64,000 nt of DNA from Allobosea sp. WAO (GTDB taxonomy: Bacteria > Pseudomonadota > Alphaproteobacteria > Rhizobiales > Beijerinckiaceae): contig NZ_JXTJ01000012.1 in the NCBI RefSeq assembly GCF_001509835.1, positions 124,001 through 188,000 of the forward strand, given 5' to 3'. Below are positions 15,207-24,824 of this stretch, piece after piece. The number at the start of each line of letters is the position of its first letter. Within the stretch, counting starts at the first letter, position 1. The translations under genes and the position numbers were made by a program. The notes below the pieces were generated by a model. That model saw nothing but the letters and a program-made list of their open reading frames with translations. It did no database searches and was not told the DNA's origin.

Positions 15207-17816
15207 ATGCCAGTGAAGTCCAACGCCCGGAATGTCTTCGCCGCGTTGGCCGGCCGGCTCGGTGTCGCCCTGTTCGCGCTCTGCCTGCTGCTGCCGCTCT
15301 CGGCGCTGGCCCAGCCGGCCGATCCGGCGGCGGCGCGCGGCAAGGTCGATTCGATCAAGAAAGAGCTGACCCAGATCGAGTCGGTGCTCACCAATCCCAA
15401 TGCCACCGACGCCGAACTGCAGCGGCAAAGGCTGCGCCTGCAGCCCCTGCTCGATCAGATACGCACCCTGACGGAAGAGCAGGTCCCGCGCTTCGAGCAG
15501 GCCAAGACGCGGCTGGACCAGCTTGGCCCCAAGCCGGACGCCAAGGCGCCGGCGGAAACGGCCGAGGTCGCCCGCGAGCGCGAGGCCCGGGAGAAGGGTT
15601 TCGCCGAGGCCGACGAGTCGCTGAAGCTCGCCCGGGCGACCCAGCTCCAGGCCGAGCAGCTGCAGACCTCGATCAGCGACCTCCGTCGCGACCGCTTCGC
15701 CAAGACGCTGTTCGCAGCCGGTCCCTCGATCCTCAGCCCGGAAATCTGGAGCATCACAATCCCGGCGTTGCCGTCGGATATACGGGCCTCGCAGCTGATC
15801 TTCGGCGACTGGCTTTCGGTCTTCGGCAGCGCCCTGCTGAGCCCGCGCGGGGTGATCGTGTTGCTCGGCTTCCTCGGCGCGATCGGTCTTTATGTCGCCC
15901 GTGCGCGCTATCTGCCGCGGCTGACCGCGCGCCTTGCCGCGCGTGAGGACTCCACCAGGGTCTACTGCCTGCAAAGCGCGCTGATCCGCCTCGTCGCGCG
16001 CGCCGCGCCTCCGGCGCTGGCGAGTTGGCTGATCTATGCCGCGCTCAACACTGCCGGCCTGCTGCCGCCGCGCATCCAGCCGGTGATCCTCGCCATCGTC
16101 TACGGCCTTGCGCTCTATGCCTTCGTACAGGCGCTGGCGGACGCACTCTTCGCCCCGGGCGAACCGCAGCGCCGGCTGGTCAGCGTGATGGAATCGACCG
16201 CCCGGACCGTCGTCTGGATGGCCGGCTGGCTCGCCATCGTCATGGGCGTCGGCAAGGTGCTGGAAGCCTGGTTGCAGGCGATCGCCGCCGGGCTGACGCT
16301 GTCGATCATCGTGCGGGGCGTCGTCGCCAGCATCTTTGCGCTGACGCTGGTCGCCGGCCTCTACCGGCTACGCGACAATGACGAGATCGAGCAGGAAGCC
16401 TGCCTCGGTCCCTATGTCCCGGTCGACGGCGCCAGCCTCGGCCCTGTGCGCATCCTGGCCTGGCTGGTCGGCATCGCGGTCATCCTCGCCGTGCTGCTCG
16501 GCTATGTCGTGCTCGCGACCTTCCTGACCGAGCAGGTGCTGTGGCTCGGCATTCTCGCCGGGGTCTTCGTGCTGCTGATGCAGCTGATCGAGCTCGGGAC
16601 CGAAGGCCTCCTGACCGGCGATGGCCGCTTCGCCATGAGCCTGCGGGCGGGCGTCGGCCTGCGCGCCGCGACGCTGCAGAAGGTCGCGGTGGTGCTGGCC
16701 GGGGTGCTCAAGATCATCCTGTTCGTCATCACCTTCATGCTGGTCTTCGCCCCCTGGGGGCTTGAATCGGCTGATTTCCTGACCTCGCTGCGGGCCGCCT
16801 TCTTCGGCTTCCAGGTCGGTGGCGTCACGGTCTCGTTGTCCTCGATCTTCTTCGGGGCGCTGATGTTCGCGCTTGGCCTCGCGGCGACGCGCTCGCTGCA
16901 GGGCTGGCTGAACGAGAAGTTCCTGCCGACGACAAAGCTCGACACCGGTCTGCGCAATTCGATCACCACCGCGGCCGGCTATCTCGGCTACACCGCGGCG
17001 GTCGCGCTCGCGGTCTCGACGCTCGGCTTCAGCCTGGAGCGGCTGACGCTGGTCGCTTCGGCGCTCTCGGTCGGTATCGGTTTTGGCCTGCAATCGGTGG
17101 TGTCGAACTTCGTCTCGGGCCTGATCCTGCTCTGGGAGCGGCCGATCCGGGTCGGCGATCAGGTGCTGGTCGGCGATGCCGAGGGCATCGTCAAGCGCAT
17201 CAATGTGCGCTCGACCGAGATCGAGACCTTCGATCGCTCGACCGTGATCCTGCCGAATTCGAACCTGGTTTCAGGCGTGGTGCGCAACCGCGTCCGCTCC
17301 GACCGGACCGGGCGCGTGCTGATCTCGATCAGCGTGCCGCGCACCCTCGACCCGACCGAGGTTCGCTCCGTGCTGGCCGAGGCCGGCGCCGACCATGGCG
17401 ACGTGCTGAAGAAGCCGCCGCCGAACGTGCTGTTCAGGAAGATCGGCACGGCGACCATAGACTTTGACCTGATCTGCGTGGTCGGCGATGTCGACCAGGT
17501 CGGGCGCGTCACCAGCGATCTCAACTATGTCATCCACAAGCGCCTCGCCGAGCTCGAGAAGCCAGCGGCGGCGGCCGAGTTGACGGTGAAGGGCTTGGAA
17601 GGCATCGAGCAGTCGCTCGGCAGCATCGCGACTGCGGTCGCTGGCGAGCGCAAGGCGCCCGCGCGCGCGGCCGCGAGCAAGGTGAGAGCGAGCCGATCCC
17701 GCGCGGCGAACGAGGCTGCGGTGGACGAAACCGAGGACGCTGCTCCCGCCAAGAACGGCTCTGCGCCGGATGCCGGCAAGGACGAGGCCGGCGGCAAGGA
17801 CGACAACAAGGAATGA
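15207..17816 (+). CDS. DUF3772-containing mechanosensitive ion channel, MscS family
   Basis: 869 aa from ATG at 15207 (an in-frame start at 15162 gives 15 more residues). A signal peptide (about 10-35) is followed by a periplasmic coiled-coil region (residues ~37-180), then about ten membrane helices. The MscS domain is plain: FGLQSVVSNFVSGLILLWERP, VGDQVLVGDAEGIV and STVILPNSNLVSG near residues 630-690. The C-terminal tail is Ala/Lys/Glu-rich and probably disordered. This is the MscK-like large class in Rhizobiales that protects against hypo-osmotic shock. The next gene follows after 4 nt and is likely co-transcribed. Confidence 0.9.
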   Translation: MPVKSNARNVFAALAGRLGVALFALCLLLPLSALAQPADPAAARGKVDSIKKELTQIESVLTNPNATDAELQRQRLRLQPLLDQIRTLTEEQVPRFEQAKTRLDQLGPKPDAKAPAETAEVAREREAREKGFAEADESLKLARATQLQAEQLQTSISDLRRDRFAKTLFAAGPSILSPEIWSITIPALPSDIRASQLIFGDWLSVFGSALLSPRGVIVLLGFLGAIGLYVARARYLPRLTARLAAREDSTRVYCLQSALIRLVARAAPPALASWLIYAALNTAGLLPPRIQPVILAIVYGLALYAFVQALADALFAPGEPQRRLVSVMESTARTVVWMAGWLAIVMGVGKVLEAWLQAIAAGLTLSIIVRGVVASIFALTLVAGLYRLRDNDEIEQEACLGPYVPVDGASLGPVRILAWLVGIAVILAVLLGYVVLATFLTEQVLWLGILAGVFVLLMQLIELGTEGLLTGDGRFAMSLRAGVGLRAATLQKVAVVLAGVLKIILFVITFMLVFAPWGLESADFLTSLRAAFFGFQVGGVTVSLSSIFFGALMFALGLAATRSLQGWLNEKFLPTTKLDTGLRNSITTAAGYLGYTAAVALAVSTLGFSLERLTLVASALSVGIGFGLQSVVSNFVSGLILLWERPIRVGDQVLVGDAEGIVKRINVRSTEIETFDRSTVILPNSNLVSGVVRNRVRSDRTGRVLISISVPRTLDPTEVRSVLAEAGADHGDVLKKPPPNVLFRKIGTATIDFDLICVVGDVDQVGRVTSDLNYVIHKRLAELEKPAAAAELTVKGLEGIEQSLGSIATAVAGERKAPARAAASKVRASRSRAANEAAVDETEDAAPAKNGSAPDAGKDEAGGKDDNKE

Positions 17817-17820
17817 TGCG

Positions 17821-18342
17821 ATGCTTTCGTTTTCCGCTCGTCCCGCCCGCGGGCGCGCTGTGAGCTGCCCTGCCGCATTGGCCGGAGCCCTCGCGCTCTT
17901 CAACATCGCCGGCTGCACCGAGCCGGTGCGGACCCAGCCGGCCTTCTATCGCGATCTCGGTTCGGCCTCGGCCCGCGTCGACGCGGAAGCCGCCCGCGCG
18001 ACGATCTCGGCCTATCGCCTCAATGCCGGCCTCGCCACGCTGAAACTCGATCCGGAGCTGATGCAGGCGGCGGAACGCGAGGCGGCGGCGATGGCGGCGG
18101 CCGACAAGCCGGCGCAGGCCGATGCGGTCAAGGCGCGGCTGGTGCGCGCCGGCCAGCCCGGTGCCGAAGCCAATCTCTCTGCCGGCTATCGGCGGCTGGC
18201 CGAGGCCTTTTCCGGCTGGCGCGATTCGCCCCAGCATGATCGCGTCATGAAGGCGCCGAACGCGACCCGGATGGGCATCGCCTCGGCCTATGCGCCGGGC
18301 TCGAAATACCAGGTCTACTGGGCGTTGATCGTCGCGCCCTGA
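17821..18342 (+). CDS. CAP-domain lipoprotein
   Basis: 173 aa. ATG at 17821 follows the channel gene stop by 4 nt, with AAGGA upstream. A lipobox-like LFNIAGC occurs near residue 35 after a hydrophobic stretch, so it is probably a lipoprotein. The mature part fits the CAP/SCP superfamily: SAYRLNAGLATLKLDPEL near the start, then WRDSPQHDRVM and NATRMGIASAYAP. The bacterial proteins have mostly unknown roles. Pairing with the MscS gene suggests an envelope function. Confidence 0.75.
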   Translation: MLSFSARPARGRAVSCPAALAGALALFNIAGCTEPVRTQPAFYRDLGSASARVDAEAARATISAYRLNAGLATLKLDPELMQAAEREAAAMAAADKPAQADAVKARLVRAGQPGAEANLSAGYRRLAEAFSGWRDSPQHDRVMKAPNATRMGIASAYAPGSKYQVYWALIVAP

Positions 18343-18361
18343 GCTGGGTTCAGGGCGGGCG

Positions 18362-19186
18362 TCAGGGCTTGGCGCCGTTGGGTAGGGGCGGGGCGTCCGC
18401 CTTCAGCACGATGGCGACGCGGCGGTTGAACGGCAAATAGGGGTTGTCCTTGATCAGCGGGTCGGTGTCGGCCTTGCCCGTGATCGAGGCGAAGCGCTCG
18501 TCGGGCACGCCGGCACTGCCGAGGATCTCGCGCACCGCCGAGGCGCGCCCGACCGAGAGCGCCCAGGGATTGCCGCGCAGGAATGTGCCCGGCCGCGGCG
18601 TCGCGGTATGGCCGGTGATCGCGATCTTGTTGGGCATGCGGCGCAGCGTCGGGGCGATGGCGGCGAGCAGCTTGCGCATGCTGGCATTGGGCTGGACCGA
18701 GCTCTCGTCGAACATGGCGCGCCCGTCCTGGTCGACGAGCTGGATGTCGATGCCGGTCTCGGAGACCTCGACGAGGATGTTGCGCGAGAGCTCGCCGATC
18801 TCCGGCATCTCGCGCAGGGCCTGACGCAGCGAGGCGGCGGCGAGCGCGAAGCCGCGGTCATGCGTCGCCGAGATCAGCCCGTCTTCCTTCTGCTGGTTGT
18901 GGTTGGGCGCGGTGTTGTCGGAGGCGTCCTCGATCGGCCGGACATAGGCGTTCTTGATGTGGGTCTTGGTCGGGATTCCGTCGACCTCGACGATGCCGGC
19001 GAGGCGGACGTCTTTTTGCGTACCGAAGGCGTCGCGCATCGAGCCGGCGACGATCTGCAGCTTCTGCTTGTCCTGGCTGGAATAGGCCGCGACCATGACG
19101 AAGAAGGCCATGAGCAGGGCCATCAGGTCGGCGAAGGTCACGAACCAGCCGTGACCGCCATGGCCGCCGCGCTTCTTCTTGGCCAT
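18362..19186 (-). CDS. motB: MotB-family flagellar motor protein, OmpA-like domain
   Basis: 274 aa. The basic N-terminus is followed by one membrane helix with the key aspartate (FVTFADLMALLMAFFVMV, Asp20), the proton-conducting residue of MotB. A long periplasmic part leads to an OmpA-like peptidoglycan-binding domain (KIAITGHTATP, LSVGRASAVREIL, NRRVAIVLK). It anchors the MotA ring to the cell wall. The gene is 14 nt downstream of motA. No other flagellar gene lies in the window, so this stator pair is separate from the main flagellar cluster. Confidence 0.88.
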   Translation of the reverse strand: MAKKKRGGHGGHGWFVTFADLMALLMAFFVMVAAYSSQDKQKLQIVAGSMRDAFGTQKDVRLAGIVEVDGIPTKTHIKNAYVRPIEDASDNTAPNHNQQKEDGLISATHDRGFALAAASLRQALREMPEIGELSRNILVEVSETGIDIQLVDQDGRAMFDESSVQPNASMRKLLAAIAPTLRRMPNKIAITGHTATPRPGTFLRGNPWALSVGRASAVREILGSAGVPDERFASITGKADTDPLIKDNPYLPFNRRVAIVLKADAPPLPNGAKP

Positions 19187-19200
19187 CGTTCAGCCGCCCT

Positions 19201-19971
19201 TCAGCGGGCTTCCGCCATCTCGGCCCGATGATGATCGGGCAGATAGGCCAGCAGCATTTCGCGTACCAGGGTCGGGCTCTTGGCGTCGCGCATCTGCAGC
19301 ACGCCGTCGATGATCAGCGTGCGCGAGATCTCCTCCTCCTCGAGCTTGACGTGAAGCTTGTCGGCGATCGGCAGGGTCAGCATGTTGGCGACGATCGCGC
19401 CATAGAGCGTCGCCAACAGCGCGGTCGCCATGGCCGGACCGAGCTTGGAGGGGTCGGACATGTTGGCGAACATGGTGACCATGCCGAGTATCGTGCCGAT
19501 CATGCCCCAGGCCGGGGCGCAGTCGCCGATGGCGCGATAGACCTTGGAGCCCTCGTCGAGCCGCTGCAGGAAATTGTCGCGGTCGCGCTCCATCGTGTCG
19601 CGGATGAAGTCCTTGTCGTAGCCGTCGGCGATGTAGCGCAGGCCCTGGGCGAGGAAAGGGTCGGAGACCTCGACGTTTTCCAGCGCCACCGGGCCGCTCT
19701 TGCGGTTGATCTCGGCGACACGGGTGATCTCGTCGATCAATTCGCGCGGATGGATCGAGCGCATGGTGAAGGCGAAGCGGATGCCCATGGGCAGGCCATG
19801 CGCGATCACCGAGAACGGGAAGCGCAGCATGGTCGCGGCGGCCGAGCCGCCGAAGATGATGATGACCGCGTGCTTGTCGAAGAAGGCGGCGAAGTTGCCG
19901 CCGTCGATGATGATGATCCCGCAGATGGTGGCGATGCCGCCCAGGATGCCGACTGCGGTTGCGATATCCAT
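19201..19971 (-). CDS. motA: Flagellar motor stator protein MotA
   Basis: 256 aa with four membrane helices (around 5-23, 32-50, 148-170 and 180-200) and a large cytoplasmic loop containing charged residues (RSIHPRELIDEI). AIGDCAPAWGMIGTILGMV and ATALLATLYGAIVANML are typical MotA/PomA helices 3 and 4. With the adjacent MotB it forms the ion-driven stator. The arrangement motA-motB, rather than motB elsewhere, is of the PomAB type. Confidence 0.9.
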   Translation of the reverse strand: MDIATAVGILGGIATICGIIIIDGGNFAAFFDKHAVIIIFGGSAAATMLRFPFSVIAHGLPMGIRFAFTMRSIHPRELIDEITRVAEINRKSGPVALENVEVSDPFLAQGLRYIADGYDKDFIRDTMERDRDNFLQRLDEGSKVYRAIGDCAPAWGMIGTILGMVTMFANMSDPSKLGPAMATALLATLYGAIVANMLTLPIADKLHVKLEEEEISRTLIIDGVLQMRDAKSPTLVREMLLAYLPDHHRAEMAEAR

Positions 19972-20111
19972 GAAAACACCCCAGACCGGCCCTGCACCGC
20001 CACGTCACGCAGGCCGCGCTTCGCTTTTGCGAAACCATAAGGAGGCGGCTTGAACGAAGCGTTAAGCTTGAGGGCTTGTCCGCGGCGCGGCCTCGTCTAA
20101 AGCTGTCCGCG

Positions 20112-21920
20112 ATGTCTCTGTTTGCGCTCTACGCCCGCGTGCTTGGCGAGCTCGGCCCGGAACGGCGCCTGGGCCTTGTCCTTGCGCTCGCCAATATCGC
20201 GCTGGCGGCCGCCGCCTTCGCCGAGCCGATGCTGTTCGGCGCGCTGATCGACAAGCTGACCAGCGTGCAGAACTCCGGCAGCAAGCCGACCTGGGGCGAC
20301 ATCAACCTGCTGATTGCCGCCTGGGTCGGCTTCGGCCTGTTCAACATCGCTGCCGGCGTCTTCGTCGCGCTGTTCGCCGACCGCCTGGCGCATCGCCGGC
20401 GCCTCGCGGTGATGGCGAACTATTTCGAGCACGCGCTGACCCTGCCGCTCGCCTATCACACGCAGACCCATTCCGGCCGGGTGCTCAAGGTGATGCTGGA
20501 AGGCACCAGCGGCATGTGGGCGCTGTGGCTCTCCTTCTTCCGCGAGCACTGTGCGAGCTTCGTCGCGCTGTTCATCCTGCTGCCCTTCACCCTCTGGAAG
20601 AACTGGCAGCTCGGCCTGCTGCTGATCTCCCTGGTCGTGCTGTTCGGTACCCTGACGGCCTATGTGCTGCGCAAGACCGACAAGCTGCAGAGCAATGTCG
20701 AGAGCTACCATTCGAGCCTTGCCGAGCGGGCCTCGGACGCGCTCGGCAACGTGCCGGTGATCCAGAGCTTCACCCGGATCGAGGCCGAGGTCCGCGGCCT
20801 GCGCAACACGATAACCAGCCTGCTCGAGGCGCAGATCCCGGTGTTGACCTGGTGGGCGGTGGCGACGGTGGCGACGCGCGCCTCGGCGACGCTGACCGTG
20901 CTCTCGATCTTCGTCGTCGGCACCTGGCTCCTGATGCAGGGGCAGACCACGGTCGGCGAGATCGTCACCTTCATGGGCTTCGCGACCATGCTGGTCGGCC
21001 GGCTTGAGCAGATCGTCGCCTTCGTCAACTTCATCTTCATGCAGGCGCCGAAGATGCGGGAGTTCTTCGAGGTGGTCGACACGCTGCCGGCGGTGCGCGA
21101 CCTGCCGGGTGCCCCGGATGCCGGCCGGCTGGAAGGGCGCGTCACCTTCGACGACGTCTCCTTCTCCTATGACGGCAAGCGCGCTGCCGTCGCCGACGTT
21201 TCCTTCGAGGTGAAGCCCGGCGAGACGATCGCCATCGTCGGCTCGACCGGCTCCGGCAAGTCGACGACGCTCGGCCTGCTGCACCGGGCCTTCGACCCGC
21301 AATCGGGCCGGATCCTCGCCGATGGCCGGGACATCCGCGAGATCTCGCTGATCTCGCTGCGCCGGAACATCGGCGTGGTTTTCCAGGAACCCATGCTGTT
21401 CGCCCGCTCGATCCGCGAGAACCTGACCGTCGGCAAGCCGGATGCGACCGATGCCGAGATGATGGAAGCGCTCGACCGGGCCCAGGCGACCGAGGTGATG
21501 GCGCGCCAGCCCGACGGGCTCGACACCATCGTCGGCGAGCGCGGCCGCACCCTCTCCGGCGGCGAGCGCCAGCGCCTGTCTATCGCTCGCGCGCTGCTCA
21601 AGAACCCGCCGATCCTGATCCTCGACGAGGCGACCTCGGCGCTTGACGCCGCGACCGAAGTCAAACTTCAAAAAGCGCTCGACGAGGTGATGAAGGGGCG
21701 CACCACCTTCGTCATTGCCCACCGCCTCGCCACGATCCGCAATGCCGACCGCATCCTGGTCTTCGAGCAGGGCAAGGTGATCGAGATGGGCTCCTTCGAG
21801 GAACTCGTCGCCAAGGGCGGCCGCTTCGCCGCGCTGGCGCGGGCGCAGTATCTCGTTGCCGACAAGCCTGCCGCTGTGCGGGAATCATCCCTGGCCGCCA
21901 AGGGCATCGTCGACGGGTGA
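20112..21920 (+). CDS. ndvA: Cyclic beta-1,2-glucan ABC exporter NdvA
   Basis: 602 aa, matching NdvA/ChvA length. The half-transporter has an N-terminal six-helix membrane domain with LPLAYHTQTHSGRVLKVMLEG in the first part. The C-terminal ATPase has Walker A GSTGSGKST (about residue 376), signature LSGGERQR and Walker B ILILDEATSALD. NdvA exports cyclic beta-1,2-glucan to the periplasm for osmoadaptation and plant interaction in rhizobia. No ndvB is nearby. Start at 20112 fits the family N-terminus MSLFALYARVL; weak ribosome site. Confidence 0.9.
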   Translation: MSLFALYARVLGELGPERRLGLVLALANIALAAAAFAEPMLFGALIDKLTSVQNSGSKPTWGDINLLIAAWVGFGLFNIAAGVFVALFADRLAHRRRLAVMANYFEHALTLPLAYHTQTHSGRVLKVMLEGTSGMWALWLSFFREHCASFVALFILLPFTLWKNWQLGLLLISLVVLFGTLTAYVLRKTDKLQSNVESYHSSLAERASDALGNVPVIQSFTRIEAEVRGLRNTITSLLEAQIPVLTWWAVATVATRASATLTVLSIFVVGTWLLMQGQTTVGEIVTFMGFATMLVGRLEQIVAFVNFIFMQAPKMREFFEVVDTLPAVRDLPGAPDAGRLEGRVTFDDVSFSYDGKRAAVADVSFEVKPGETIAIVGSTGSGKSTTLGLLHRAFDPQSGRILADGRDIREISLISLRRNIGVVFQEPMLFARSIRENLTVGKPDATDAEMMEALDRAQATEVMARQPDGLDTIVGERGRTLSGGERQRLSIARALLKNPPILILDEATSALDAATEVKLQKALDEVMKGRTTFVIAHRLATIRNADRILVFEQGKVIEMGSFEELVAKGGRFAALARAQYLVADKPAAVRESSLAAKGIVDG

Positions 21921-22024
21921 AGATGGGGCCTTCGCAGTTACCCGGGAGGTAATCGACTGGCTGCCGCCCCCGTCGCATAGTCCGTGGCGTCGCGGGCCTG
22001 GACCCGCTCCAAGGGGACCAAGCC

Positions 22025-22354
22025 ATGACCGCCTATGCCATCGCCCATCTGCGCGACGTCGATCGTAACGCGGAGATCGTCGATTACATCCTCCGTATCG
22101 ACGAGACCCTCGCGCCCTTCGGCGGTCGCTTCCTGGTTCATGGCGCGACGGCGGAGGTCATCGAGGAGCCCAGGGAGGGGGATCTCGTCATCATCGCCTT
22201 TCCGGATCTCGCGGCGGCGCGGGCCTGGTACGCTTCGCCGGAGTATCAGGAGATCCTGCTGCTCAGGACAAACAATTCGCGCAGCGCCGCCATCATCGTC
22301 GAAGGCGCGCCCGAGGGCTATCGGGCGACCGATTTCCTGGCGAAGCTCGGCTGA
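22025..22354 (+). CDS. DUF1330 domain-containing protein
   Basis: 109 aa, full-length DUF1330. The ferredoxin-like dimeric barrel pattern is clear: TAYAIAHLRDVDRNAEIVDYI, PFGGRFLVHG, GDLVIIAFPD, ARAWYASPEYQEIL and a final strand. CCAAGGGG-like purines lie upstream of the ATG. The family is cytosolic and uncharacterised. It is convergent with the CNNM gene. Confidence 0.88.
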   Translation: MTAYAIAHLRDVDRNAEIVDYILRIDETLAPFGGRFLVHGATAEVIEEPREGDLVIIAFPDLAAARAWYASPEYQEILLLRTNNSRSAAIIVEGAPEGYRATDFLAKLG

Positions 22355-22360
22355 TCCGCT

Positions 22361-23668
22361 TCAGGGCGCGGGTGGCGGTGCCGTATCGCCATTGCCGACC
22401 GGCGCGATCTTCAGCGAGGTCACGCGGTTGCGACTCTTGCGCATCACCTCGAAACGGAAGCCGTGGAAGGTGAAGGCCTGGCCGGCATCGGGGATGGCTC
22501 GGGCTTCGTGGATGACGAGGCCGGCGACGGTGGTCGCCTCCTCATCCGGCAGGTTCCAGTCCATGGCGCGGTTGAGGTCGCGGATGGGCGCGCCACCATC
22601 GACGATGACGGAACCGTCCGCCTGCTGACGTAGGCCGGGCAAGGCGATGTCGTGCTCGTCGCGGATGTCGCCGACGATCTCCTCCAGGATGTCCTCGAGC
22701 GTTACCAGCCCCATGACCTCGCCATATTCGTCGACGGCGAGGGCGAAATGCGTCTTGCGCGAGAGGAAGGCCTTGAGCTGCTCCGGCAGCGAGGTCGTCA
22801 CCGGCACGAACCAGGGCGAAAGCGCGATCTCGCCGACATCGAGCTTGCCGGCATCGCCGCCGGCGGCATCGAGGGCGCGGAGCAGGTCCTTGGCGTGCAG
22901 GATGCCGACGATGTTCTCCGGTTTTTCGCGCCAGAGCGGCATGCGGGTATAGGGTGAGGCGAGCACCTCGCGCACGATCGCTTCGGGGCCGAGATCGAGA
23001 TTGATCGTGCGCATCTTGGTGCGGTGGATCATCACGTCGGCGACTTCGAGGTCCTTCAGGTCGAGCAGGCCGCTGACCATGTCGCCATCGGCCTTCTCGA
23101 CCGTGCCCTGCTGGCGCATCAGCTCGACCTGATCGCGCAGGACCTCGTCGGTGGCGAGCACGGGGCGCTGCGAATCGATCCGCAGCCCGAACAGGCCGAT
23201 GCAGCGGCGCGCCAGCCATTGCAGCAGGCGCAGCGGCGGGCCGAGCATGGCGAGCAGGCGTGCCACCGGCCGGACGAAGAAGAGCGCCGTGCGGTCCGGC
23301 TTGGCGACCGCCACCATGCGTGGCGCGAGTTCGCCGAAGATGATGGCGAGCAACGCTACCGCGGCGGCGGCAGCGAGGGCGCCGGCTGCGCCATGGGAGA
23401 CCGCGGCCGCATAGGTCGCGAAGGCGGCCGTGGCGGTCTTCACCAGCGTGCGTGCGAGCAGCAGCACGCCGCTTAGCCGCTCACGGTTCGACAGCGCGCG
23501 CAGCGCGATCGCGGCACGCCGGCTGCCGGCCTTCTCCTGCGCCGTCAGACGCGCGCGGGAAGTCGCATTGAGCGCCGCCTCGCTGGCGGAGAGGAAGCCG
23601 GTCAGCAGCAGGCCGAGGACGACGACCGCGACCGCCAGCCAGGGATCGATGGGGATGAGCGCGGCCAT
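22361..23668 (-). CDS. CNNM/CorC-type hemolysin family protein (DUF21, CBS pair, CorC domain)
   Basis: 435 aa from ATG at 23668, 10 nt after the aroB stop. Order of domains: DUF21 membrane domain with three to four helices (residues ~10-180, AVVVLGLLLTGFLSASEAAL), a CBS pair (~200-330, with DVMIHRTKMRTINLD and AVDEYGEVMGLVTLEDILEEIVG) and a C-terminal CorC/HlyC domain. Members are magnesium/cobalt transport proteins rather than real hemolysins. Location downstream of aroK-aroB is conserved in Rhizobiales in my experience. Confidence 0.88.
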   Translation of the reverse strand: MAALIPIDPWLAVAVVVLGLLLTGFLSASEAALNATSRARLTAQEKAGSRRAAIALRALSNRERLSGVLLLARTLVKTATAAFATYAAAVSHGAAGALAAAAAVALLAIIFGELAPRMVAVAKPDRTALFFVRPVARLLAMLGPPLRLLQWLARRCIGLFGLRIDSQRPVLATDEVLRDQVELMRQQGTVEKADGDMVSGLLDLKDLEVADVMIHRTKMRTINLDLGPEAIVREVLASPYTRMPLWREKPENIVGILHAKDLLRALDAAGGDAGKLDVGEIALSPWFVPVTTSLPEQLKAFLSRKTHFALAVDEYGEVMGLVTLEDILEEIVGDIRDEHDIALPGLRQQADGSVIVDGGAPIRDLNRAMDWNLPDEEATTVAGLVIHEARAIPDAGQAFTFHGFRFEVMRKSRNRVTSLKIAPVGNGDTAPPPAP

Positions 23669-23678
23669 TGGCGTGCGA

Positions 23679-24824
23679 TCAGGCCCCCGCGAGTTCGCTT
23701 TCGATGAAGCTGCGCACCTCGTCGGCGGGAACGCCCGGCGCGATGAAGCTCTTGCCGATGCCATGGGCGAGGATGAAGGTCAGCGCGCCGCGCTTCACCT
23801 TCTTGTCCTGGGTCATGGCCTCGACGATCTCGGCAGCGCTGCCGGCGCCGCCGGGCACGTCCTGCAGCCGCGAGGGCAGGCCGACTGCGCTAAGATGCGC
23901 CGCGACGCGCCCGGCATCCTGGCCCGGGCAGAGGCCGAGCCGCTGCGAGAAGCGGAAGGCCAGAGCGAGGCCGATCGCGACCGCCTCGCCATGGACGAGC
24001 CGCTTGGAGTCGTAGGCGGTAAGCCGTTCCAGCGCATGGGCGAAGGTGTGGCCGAGATTGAGCAAGGCGCGGTCGCCATCCTCGCGCTCGTCGCGCACCA
24101 CGATCGCCGCCTTGGCCCGGCAGGCGGTGGCAACGGCATGGTCGCGCTCTGGCCCGCCGGCGATGATGCGCCGCCAATTCGCCTCGCACCAGTCGAAGAA
24201 TGAGGCGTCGTCGATCAGCCCGTACTTCACCACCTCGGCATAGCCGGCCTTGAATTCGCGCTCGCTGAGGGTGTCGAGCAGGGCGGTGTCGCAGATCACC
24301 AGGGCCGGCTGGTGGAAGGCGCCGATCAGGTTCTTGCCATGGCCGGAATTGATGCCGGTCTTGCCGCCGACCGAGGAATCGACCTGGGCGAGCAGGCTGG
24401 TCGGAATCTGGATGAAGCGTACGCCACGCCGCAGCACCGAGGCGGCAAAGCCCGAGAGGTCGCCGACGACACCGCCGCCCAGCGCGATGACGAGGTCGTT
24501 GCGCTCGATCTTGGCGGCCAGCAGCCCGTCGCAGAGCTCGACGAAGCAGGCATAGGATTTCGAGGCCTCGCCCGGCCGGATCGTCAGGCGTGTGGTGGCG
24601 ATGCCGGCCTGGTGCAGGCAGCTCTCCAGGGCCGGGGCGTGCAACTCGGCGAGATTGTCATCGGTGACGATGGCGGCGCGGGCACCTGGGGCGAGCTCCG
24701 CGATGACGCCGGCAGCCTCGCAGAGCTGGTGGCGCCCGATCAGGATGTCATAGGCGCGTTCGCCGAGCGGAACGGGAACGAGAATGCGCTCGGCGCGCGC
24801 GGCATCGGCTGCTTGCTTGGTCAT
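23679..24824 (-). CDS. aroB: 3-dehydroquinate synthase AroB
   Basis: 381 aa. Catalyses formation of 3-dehydroquinate from DAHP, the second shikimate-pathway step. NAD-binding GGGVVGDLSGF, DSSVGGKTGIN and the metal-ligand stretch LNLGHTFAHALE followed by HGEAV are intact. The ATG overlaps the aroK stop by 4 bp (ATGA), so the two are translationally coupled. Confidence 0.96.
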   Translation of the reverse strand: MTKQAADAARAERILVPVPLGERAYDILIGRHQLCEAAGVIAELAPGARAAIVTDDNLAELHAPALESCLHQAGIATTRLTIRPGEASKSYACFVELCDGLLAAKIERNDLVIALGGGVVGDLSGFAASVLRRGVRFIQIPTSLLAQVDSSVGGKTGINSGHGKNLIGAFHQPALVICDTALLDTLSEREFKAGYAEVVKYGLIDDASFFDWCEANWRRIIAGGPERDHAVATACRAKAAIVVRDEREDGDRALLNLGHTFAHALERLTAYDSKRLVHGEAVAIGLALAFRFSQRLGLCPGQDAGRVAAHLSAVGLPSRLQDVPGGAGSAAEIVEAMTQDKKVKRGALTFILAHGIGKSFIAPGVPADEVRSFIESELAGA